Shown here: positions 56,420 through 64,000 of the stretch, in pieces | Position numbering within the stretch: the first letter of the stretch is position 1 | Layout of the letters: every line of letters begins with the position of its first letter | From: Macrocystis pyrifera | Lineage: Eukaryota; Sar; Phaeophyceae; Laminariales; Laminariaceae | Direction: 5' to 3' | DNA length: 64,000 nucleotides | Assembly (NCBI GenBank): GCA_031763025.1 | Contig: JASSKH010000006.1 | Coordinates: forward strand, 5,763,691 to 5,827,690 | Position numbers and translations under genes: made by a program | Notes under the pieces: model-generated | Seen by the model: only the letters and a program-made list of their open reading frames with translations | Databases searched by the model: none | What the model was told of the DNA's origin: nothing

Positions 56420-57505
56420 GGGGATCCCCACTTACCTTACGGCATCCCTTATCGGCTTAGGGGATCCCCACTGGCTTCAGGGGATCCCCAACGGCCTTAA
56501 GGGACCCCCATCATGTGTGTATTCTAGTGTATAGACGCTCTATCAGATACGATTCGTACATGGTGGGTGCAGATACAATACACAGCCTGCTGGGGATCTC
56601 CTAAGGTCGTTGGGGATATATGTATTTCATATTACATCTCGAGATATCTCCAATATCATCTGTGGTATTGGAATATCACCCATATGGTGTTAGGGGATGC
56701 CTCAAATCTCACGAAAATTTCGAATGGAGAAACTTCATAGAGACGCTATATCACATACGATTTATACATGTTGGGTGCACATATAATACACACATGATGG
56801 GGGTCCCCTAAGGCTGTTGGGGGTTCCCTATGCCTGCTGGGACCCCCCAAGGCCGTTGGGGATATGATATTTCCATGTGATGCTTGGGTGTATCTCCAAT
56901 ATCATCTGTGATATTGGAATATCACCCATATGGTGTTAGGGGATCCCCAAATTCTCGCAATAATTTTAAAAGGAGAAACTTAATAGAGACGCTATATCAC
57001 ATACGATCCGTACATGTTGGGTGCACATACAATACGCACATGATGGGGCTGTTGGGGATTCCCTATGCCTGCAGGGATCCCCTAAGGCCGTTGGGGATAT
57101 GATATTTCCATATTAAGTTTCGGTGTGTAACTCCAATATCATCTGTGACATTGGAATATCACCCATATGGTGTCAGAGGATCCCCCAATTCTCACGACAG
57201 TTTCAAGAGCAGAAACTAAACAGAGGCGATATATCACATATGATTCGCACATGTTGGGTGCACGCACATACAATGAACACATGATGGGGGTCCCCTAAGA
57301 CCACTGGTGATCCCCTAAGCCTGTCTGGGATCTCCTAAAGCCGTTGGGGATCCCCTAAGGCGAGATGAGATCCCCTAAGGTAAGTGGATATCCCCTACGG
57401 TGAGTAGGGATCCCCTAAGGTGAGTGGGGATCCCCTAAGGTTAGTGGGGATCCCCTAAGGGGCGGGGGGATAGGGGATCCCCTAAGGCCAAATGGATCCC
57501 CTTAT
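56420..57505. repeat. GGGGATCCCC minisatellite, right part, with higher-order repeat
   Basis: Dense GGGGATCCCCTAAGGTGAGT units (especially 57290-57500) surround about three copies of a ~240-base unit (near 56550-56757, 56757-56998, 56998-57236). Each unit has TATCACATACGATYYRTACATG, TTGGGTGCACATA.AATACACACATGATGGGG and a perfect hairpin CCAATATCATCTGTGATATTGG in at least two copies, then CACCCATATGGTGT. No gene. Confidence 0.88.
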
Positions 57506-57639
57506 CAGTACACCCAGTGTCCGTCCTGATTCCTTATCCTAGAGACATATTGATTCCGTGGTCACAGACTAACTCTGTGAGATAGAGGAAGATAAAAAAC
57601 AATAATAATTTCATTAATAATAATCCCAAATTCAAGTGT

Positions 57640-59370
57640 CAAGCAGGTGAAATGCCGGCGTAACGGGTACGAGACCACAACACAAGAAAGACCAAAACAA
57701 ATAATATAAAAAAAAACAACAAAAATAAAACCAAAAAAGTTGAAATGAAACAGAATACAAACGACGCAAGGACTTCAGAAAGGCTGCCACGCGGAAAGCG
57801 TACGTCCTCAGGAAGGACACATATCTGCTGCGCGGACGACGCAACAAGAAAGAGAGGGAGCTACAGGCAAAAATCTATCAGAGCTAGTCGAACCGATACC
57901 TAGCCACCCGATCTATCATTTCGTTTCTGCATTCGTCGACAGCTGTGTATCACTACGGCTGCCCTTCTCCCCTCCGGCCATCCCGTTGTCGCCGTTCTTG
58001 GCGTCCTCAGCTGCGTGGCGCACCCGGCTCCTCCTCTGTGCCTTATCCCTGTGCCACCTCGCCATGAAACAGTCCGCCGCTTCGACGACCCTCGGTACCA
58101 CTTCCCGCTCTTCTTAGCCGCCCTCGGCCATAACACCGTTTCACTTCCGAACAGCAGAAGGGAGCTTTCCGTGGACCCCTCGGTGTCTTTGAAAACCCTG
58201 AGGTCGTCAGCTAGATATTGGGGCCAGTTATTTTCCGGTCGGCCTGGTCCTGGGTTTTCCCCACCAGCCATCGTCCCAAACATCCCCCGGCGGGTCAGCC
58301 GTTTATTGGTCACCCGCTGTACAGCCCCCGTAAGGAGGAGGCGTCTTTTGCGGACGGTCGTCTCAACGCTCTCGCATTGCCCCTTTTTGAGGGCATTGGC
58401 GTACGACATTAGGTGGTCAGTGCGCTGCCGGTGCTGGAAGCCAATAATCCGTAGGCGGAGTTTGTGGTGTGCCGTTCGGAGCTCAGCGAATTGCTCCTGA
58501 CCAAGAGTCCAGGTCACGCGCCCGTACAGCAGGGTCTCCATCGCCTCGTCCTTTACCACGCGCACTTTTAGAGTGAACGGAGCATCCTCCATATAATACA
58601 GTTCCCGTTTGAACCGACTGTAGCATGCCCATGCGAGTCGGATCCCGTCGTGTGATCTCTGGCATAATACCAGCGCTTGCGACAAGACCGCCCAGATACA
58701 AAAAACGGCGTCGTCTGTCTATATCTCTGTCCCGCTGCCTCGATAACGAGCGGTTAGGTCTGGGGTGCCTGATTCGGTGTCCGCAGCAGCATGGTCTCCG
58801 CTTTCTTTTCAGATACGGTGAGGCCTGCTGCTTCGAAAACGGTCACCATGACGGTCATTATCTTCGCAAGGCCTTCCGCCGACCGACTAAGACACAATTC
58901 CTGCATCGTCCGCGTACAGCATACCCCATACTGCCCTCCGTATGCACGTTAGTGGGTCAACCTTTGCCCCGTCCTCGCCGAGGTCCTCGTCGAGGTGAAC
59001 CAAGTCCCTGAAAATATCTGGGTCTTCACTGAAGCGTACCAGCACGGCGTGAATAACGGCGAAGAAGACACATTGAACAGAAGTGATGACAAGACACATC
59101 CTTGCCACAATAAACCGTTCTTTCTACCCGTCGATATCCAGCGCAACCAGTGTCCGTGCCGATTCTTCAATCCTAGAACGATACAAGTTCTGTGGTCACA
59201 AAGCTACGCCACAGAGGTATTGCGTTGACACTAATGCATTGCAATTACATGTCATCATACTGCATACGACAGGCACGACACACACAATCCATGAAATAGA
59301 GAAACGAAACGAAACAAAGAAAGAAAACAAAGAAGGCCATTCGAAAGAGAAAAGTGAGTTCGATTGGTTA
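57640..59370 (-). mobile_element. LINE fragment C, RT to 3' end
   Basis: Minus-strand non-LTR retrotransposon. In its direction: an upstream block (59370-59220) shared with 62750-62900; an RT part with QGCVLSSLLFNV (~59105) and an intact catalytic box MLYADDAGIVS (~58920-58888); then a 261-codon open frame (58685-57900) with ETLLYGRVTWTLGQEQFAEL, RTAHHKLRLRIIGFQHRQRT, TTVRKRRLLLTGAVQ and RGMFGTMAGGENPGPGRPEN; then an AT-rich tail to ~57640. 5'-truncated in RT and frameshifted between the blocks. Family resembles copies A, D and the intron-4 LINE. Confidence 0.82.
57900..58685 (-). pseudogene. LINE C 3'-domain open frame
   Basis: 261 codons without a stop, the longest intact LINE reading frame here. 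It corresponds to the region after the RT palm. The segments YGRVTWTLGQEQFAELRTAH and RTDHLMSYANALKKGQCE are conserved in copy D. It starts inside the element, so the ATG is not meaningful. Confidence 0.75.
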
Positions 59371-59879
59371 TTTGAATAACAATAGTTGACACCCGATTTC
59401 GCAAGCTGGGTACTACGCCTGCTACCGTCTGTTCTATACTTCGCTTATACATTTTATGGGAGGTTGTGCACAATTTATGTCAACACATGTATTTATATAG
59501 GAGTTTCAATTGAAGTTTGGTACAACTCGAAATTTCTTGCTTAATTTCGTAATTCGTGGTGGAAATGGATGGGAACAGACGACCACGTATCTGTCTTGTA
59601 CGTGGGGGAAGAGGCAAGTTAGGTCCGATGGAGACGGTGGAATGACAGGACCGGACGGACTAGTACGTACACCGACAAAACACCGAGAGTTCGACCGGCA
59701 GCTTTTCATATCCGATGGAAAGCGTCGTGACCGAGTAGTCGCGAGGGTCATCTCCACTCTCAACCAGCTTAATCCGCCCCGTAATACGTCTGGCACCTGG
59801 TCAAGTTTTTCACTGCGGCTATTATTGATGCGATCGAGAAAAGATACCACCCTCTCCACGTCGCCACCGCAGACATGGA

Positions 59880-62260
59880 TGGTGTGAGTCTGCCGAAACC
59901 TTGGCCGCATTCATATTAGCATGGACAGCGAGGGAGGATGCACGGCAATTCATGCGTGCCTACCCCGGGATAGAACCGCGTGGAAGACACTGAGATCTGC
60001 GTGTGCGAACCTGCAGAAGGTGATTTCCGCAGGAACTGCATGCGTACTCCGAAGCGTACCTCGCTGAAACCGAACGACTCCTAGCGAACAACGACCATAA
60101 TAGCTTTTACCAGCACCTTAATAGTGCGGTAGGATTGGAAGGGACTAAAGCGAGAAGCGAACAGTTCATTAGGGACGAGGATGGCACGCTGTTACGGGAT
60201 AAGGTGCGAATTCGTGATCGATAAGGGGGGGTTCACAACGAACTCTTGAACACGAAATTGCTTAAGCTCGATCGCACGATGATCGACCTCTTGCTACCAC
60301 GACCGCTTAAACTGTCGCTCGGAGATGAACCACTCATGGACAAGATGACGGAAGCACTTACGTGGATGTCGAATTGGAACGCTGTCGGGCCAGATGGTCT
60401 CCCGGCCGAACTCCTGAAAATCGACCACCCCGCATTCGCCCAGTGCTTTCACAACATCCTTGTCAATGTTTGGGTAACAGGAGAAGTCCCCCAGCAATAG
60501 AAAGATGCGATCATCAAGGTCCTTCACAAAACGAAGGACCAAGCTGATCGCAACAACTACAGAGGGATTTCACTTGTTGCCCACGCTGGCAAAGTTTTAT
60601 TGAAAATCGTCGTGTCCCGCCTCAGCAACTACTGCAAGACCGAGGAATTACTCCCGGAGGAACAGTGCGGCTTCCGCTCCGCACGATCAACGATTGATAT
60701 GTTGTTCGTCGTGCGCCGGTTGCAAGAGCTTGGACGACGGAGGAAAATCCCCCTGTACTTGTGCTTCATTGATCTGCAGAAAGCGTACGACTCTGTCGAC
60801 CGAGAGCTGATATGAGAGGTACTCACACGTTTTGGCGTAACAACCAACATGCTTAGAATTATCCGTAATTTTCACGATGGCATGCGGGCTCGCGTGCGCA
60901 CGGATGACGGCGAGCACTCGGAATGGTTTGATGTCACGCAGGGGCTGCGGCAAGGCTACCGTTACTGTTCAACGTATTATTCGCTGCTGCGTTGCACGTC
61001 GTCCTAGTACGCTTTAGCCATGACGAAGCCATCGTAAGAGATTTGGTCCAACTCAGTGATGCTGGAGTAGTCGAAACGGAGGAGCAGGAGCCGTTGGCAT
61101 GCGTGCGAAGGGCTGTATGGGGCATGCTGTACGTCGATGGCGCAGGGATTGTCTCGGAGTCGGCTGAAGGGCTTGCGAAAATGATGACAGCCATCGTGAC
61201 TGTCTTCGAAGCAGCAGGCCTTACGGTGTCGGAAAAGAAGACAGAGACAATGCTTCTACAAACGCCAGACCAGAAAACCGTCGCACCACCGCTCGTCATC
61301 GAAGCGGCAGGCCAGAGGTATAAGCGGACGCACCAGTAGTTATACCTAGGCGGCATTAATCTTGTAAACGCTGACCTCTCGCTCGAAATCGACCAACGGA
61401 TCCGTCTCATGCGAGCATGCCCCAAACGGATCGGTCCGGAGTTACACGATAGGACGACCGCCGCCCTTAGCCTGAAAGTCTGAATGCTGAAGGCCGAGGT
61501 CATTGAAACCATGCTGTACGGGTGTGTGACGTAGACCCTCAGAGCGGAACACTTTGCCAAACTTCGAACGGCTCACCACTAAGTCCTGTTGAGAGTAATC
61601 AGCTTCCAGCGCCGACTTCGTACTGACCATACCACCCTCTCGTACGCGGGGGTCCTCAAGATGACACGTTGCGAGGGCCTCGAAACGACCATCCGCAAAC
61701 GGCGGCTCTTCTTCGCGGGGGGGGTGGCACTGCAAAACAAGGATCCATTACCCAGTCGGGTAATGTTCGGGACGATGGCTGGTGGGGAGAACTCGAGACC
61801 TGGCGAACAGTTTAAGACTTGGCATAGATGCATAGTCGAAGACCTTAGGGAGCTCCGAGCCACCAAAGGGTCAACGGAACTTTTCCCCTTGGCGTTTGGA
61901 GTTGAGACCACGCTGTGCTCCACTGCTGCAAAAAAGGCCGGGGAAGTGGTACCGGGGGATCCTCGAAGCAGCCGAACGGTTCATGGTGAGGCGGCACGAG
62001 GCTGAGGCTGAGTTGAGTAGGCAGCGCCGAGCATCCGCAGTGGGTGGTGCCCAAGGGAATGGGGGGGGGGGGGGGCAACAAGAGGAGTGGCAGAAAACGC
62101 GACCAAGGGAATGCGGAGAGGGGGGGGAATAGGAGTAGAAGGAAACTGCACTGGACGAATAAAGAAGGAAGGAGATGGCAGACAAGGTAGCAAGGTACCG
62201 GGCAGACTACGAAGTAGAACATGCCTATACTACTCGTGCCACCAACTGGTGCAGCTGGTT
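59880..62260 (+). mobile_element. LINE copy D, linker to 3' end
   Basis: Plus-strand copy. Parts: linker (EDGTLLRDKVRIRDR, ~60178), RT fingers (AVGPDGLPAELLKIDHPAFA, ~60380), [20 protein letters not shown] (~60556), [20 protein letters not shown], then [17 protein letters not shown] (~60760); [20 protein letters not shown] and the catalytic box position MLYVDGAGIVSES (~61129), where (Y/F)ADD reads VDGA; then the 3' domain (GLETTIRKRRLFFAGGVALQ, RVMFGTMAGGENSRPGEQFK). Stops and frameshifts make it dead. A 15-base poly-G lies in the tail (62061-62075). Confidence 0.85.
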
Positions 62261-62449
62261 CGAACGTGGTCTTCCTTTGTCTTCCTTTTATTTTCGTTTA
62301 TTTTATTTCATTTTGGACCCTGTGTGATTTTCATTTTTTTTTCTTTCTCTTCCTTTCTCCGATTCATAAGCCCTATTCAAGGAGTCGTGTGGCGTGGGTG
62401 GATGACGAGCCTGCTTTGCTTGCTTTGTATTGTCTGACGCCGAGGGGCC

Positions 62450-62610
62450 GGGCATAGTTGACGAACGCTGGGCGGAGGGAGCAGACAGGGTAGCAAGGTG
62501 CCAGGCGGGCCAGCAGGCAGACCCTGGCTGTGCTACTGGAACCATAAACTGCTGCCGCTACCTGCAGGGTGCTTTGTGCTTTGCTTGGTTTGCCTGCAAT
62601 TTTCCCTTGG
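62450..62610 (+). mobile_element. Second LINE 3' tail fragment
   Basis: GACAGGGTAGCAAGGTGCCA at ~62487 repeats GACAAGGTAGCAAGGTACCG at ~62179, the LINE D tail, about 308 bases upstream. Either a second truncated insertion or a tail duplication. Confidence 0.5.
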
Positions 62611-62749
62611 TTAGTCTTACTCTGTTGACGACTAGTGGTGTTTTTCTTATTCTTCCTTTTGTTTCCAGTTCGTTCTTTTCATATGTCTGCCAGATCCCCT
62701 GCGGGGGGGGCACGATGGTTTGTTTCGTATACATATAAATTGTTGTTTT

Positions 62750-63015
62750 GTTTCTTTTTCTCTTTCGAATTGCCTTCCTTGTTTTTAGATTTTTTTCTCC
62801 TTGTTTCGTTTCGTTTCTCCAGGTCATGGAATGTGTATGTCGTGCCTGTCGTACGCAGTATGATGATACGGCATTGCATTGTATACGTGGCGACGTAGTA
62901 TCTCTGCTGTGGCGTAGCTTTGTGACCACATAACTTGTACCTCTCTAGGATTGGAGAATCGGCACGGACACTTGTTGCGCTGGATGTCGACGCGTAGCAA
63001 GAACGGTATAATGTG
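62750..63015 (+). mobile_element. LINE fragment E, inverted copy of 59100-59370
   Basis: TTTCGTTTCGTTTCTC, GTGTATGTCGTGCCTGTCGT, GTGGCGTAGCTTTGTGACCA and GAATCGGCACGGACACT occur in order and in opposite orientation at 59370-59100, with about 85-90% agreement by eye. The right part is RT-coding LINE sequence that stops abruptly near 63015, so this copy is truncated at its 3' side. Confidence 0.75.
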
Positions 63016-63800
63016 AAGAAAACAAGAACAAAAACATGTACGAAACCAAAGTGAAAATTGCTACCAAGTAGTGAGTGGTATACCTGGTGGTGTGGTTTTT
63101 CTTTTCAATTTTTTAAAATGAATCTTCACACTTCATATTGCCACTCGAAACTGAAGGCAGTGTCAGACCACAACACCTGCCACAGGCGCGCCACCACACA
63201 CAAACATCACAGAGACCACTCAACTCACGGTCGCACCAGTAGTGGTGTGGCCAAAAGTATGTCAGGAGACATGGCATCAAGCGGGACGGTAAACGTGGGC
63301 TGTCAAGGATGTAGAGCCGAGTGTTCCACATTAAAACCCAGCAGTTTGGTGTCAGTGACAGCATGTCAATGCAAAGTTGCTGCCTGTCAGGAGTGAAGGG
63401 GCTGTCTCCAAACATCTTTGGTGTGACCGGCACGGACGCCATGGATGCCTATCTCATCGGCTGGGTCGATCAATCAGCACAGCGGCAGTAGAATCACCGC
63501 CGCCGCCGCCACCACCTCCACCACCACCCCTACCTCCACAACCACCAGTAACACAGCGCAAGCACAACTATCAGCACATCCTCCATGAGCTGGCAACGCA
63601 ACAACAACAGCAGCGCTCGGGGCAGGGGTGGGAAAACATTAGAAGACGTCGCCCGTGTAGTGGTAGCACTTCTCGGGGCTTGGGCTGCGGGTCGAGAAGA
63701 AAACGTCTGAGTCGGGACGGCTGCCTTCGCGGAATCAACTGTGTGCAGGAAATTTTTCACGTAGAACCGCGACCTTGCGGGGGGAAAGAAGAAAATATAT
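63016..63800. other. Right flank, no gene recognised
   Basis: Contains a (CCNCCN) run at 63498-63545 that would encode polyproline in the open frame 63377-63934. That frame is low-complexity (Pro, Gln, Arg) and continues into a tandem repeat, so I do not call it a gene. Confidence 0.5.
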
Positions 63801-63802
63801 TT

Positions 63803-64000
63803 ACCGTCCCGCCCCGCCGAAGAAAAAGAAAATTACCGTCCGGTCCCGCCGTGGGCAAAACTGTTTACCGTCCAGTCCCGCAGAGGAAAAACAAAATTAC
63901 CATCCCATCCGTCGGGCCGAGGAAGAAAATATGATCCGTCCCGTCCCGCCAAGGGGAAAAAAATATACCGTCCCGTCCCGCCGTGAAACTCAGCCCCGTT
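63803..64000. repeat. 32-bp tandem repeat, cut by the window end
   Basis: ACCGTCCCGTCCCGCCG-AGGAAAAA-type units start near 63803, 63835, 63867, 63899, 63934 and 63967. The array continues past the window edge. Confidence 0.8.

Noticed and set aside
58015-58500. 161-codon plus-strand ORF
   Set aside because: Antisense to the LINE C 3'-domain frame, which carries the conserved motifs.
63113-63442. 109-codon minus-strand ORF (RQQLCIDMLSLTPNCWVLMW)
   Set aside because: It seemed transposase-like at first, but no catalytic motif, inverted ends or homologue could be pointed to.

Overview
The window looks like repeat-rich nuclear DNA from a eukaryote with long introns. There are no bacterial operons, Shine-Dalgarno-led gene trains or CRISPR array. 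The best-supported host gene is a nine-exon transporter of the plant/algal ZIFL-like branch of the major facilitator superfamily. Its neighbours are LINEs, a chromodomain Ty3/Gypsy element, a Ty1/Copia element, a non-autonomous LTR element, MITE-like hairpins and satellite arrays. This mix would suit a multicellular alga or another stramenopile (a brown-alga-like genome), but that is inference from general character, not from a diagnostic marker.

Layout. 0.5-1.75 kb: a ~260-bp tandem repeat. 3.7-4.45 kb and 5.37-6.13 kb: LINE fragments. 6.46-23.02 kb (+): the MFS transporter gene; all nine exons join in frame (phases 1,2,1,2,2,0,0,0) to give 566 codons. A decayed ~3-kb LINE (13.4-16.5 kb) lies in its largest intron. 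23-37 kb: no recognised complete gene. It holds a ~185-230-bp satellite beside a tRNA-Glu-like sequence (26.4-27.35 kb), foldback elements (27.7, 31.8-32.07 and 32.46-33.05 kb) and, at 33.25-36.28 kb, a run of short exon-like blocks that all begin and end in phase 2. Part of that run sits in a ~685-bp tandem duplication. This is the most novel-looking host sequence here.

37.2-42.8 kb (-): a chromodomain Ty3/Gypsy element that looks whole, with LTRs I read as identical, so recent. 43.4-43.7 kb: a ~37-bp hairpin-bearing tandem repeat. 44.9-51.9 kb (+): an older, broken Ty1/Copia element. 52.84-57.5 kb: a palindromic GGGGATCCCC minisatellite split by a ~3.4-kb non-autonomous LTR element with a perfect GGGGA target duplication and a MITE in one of its LTRs; to the right is a ~240-bp higher-order satellite. 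57.6-63.0 kb: a LINE nest in opposing orientations. 63.8-64.0 kb: the start of a 32-bp tandem repeat that runs off the window.

The genes do not form a pathway. The window reads as one transporter gene, one unidentified exon-cassette locus, and layers of mobile elements of different ages inserted into each other and into satellites. All family assignments come from reading translated motifs by eye, with no database search.
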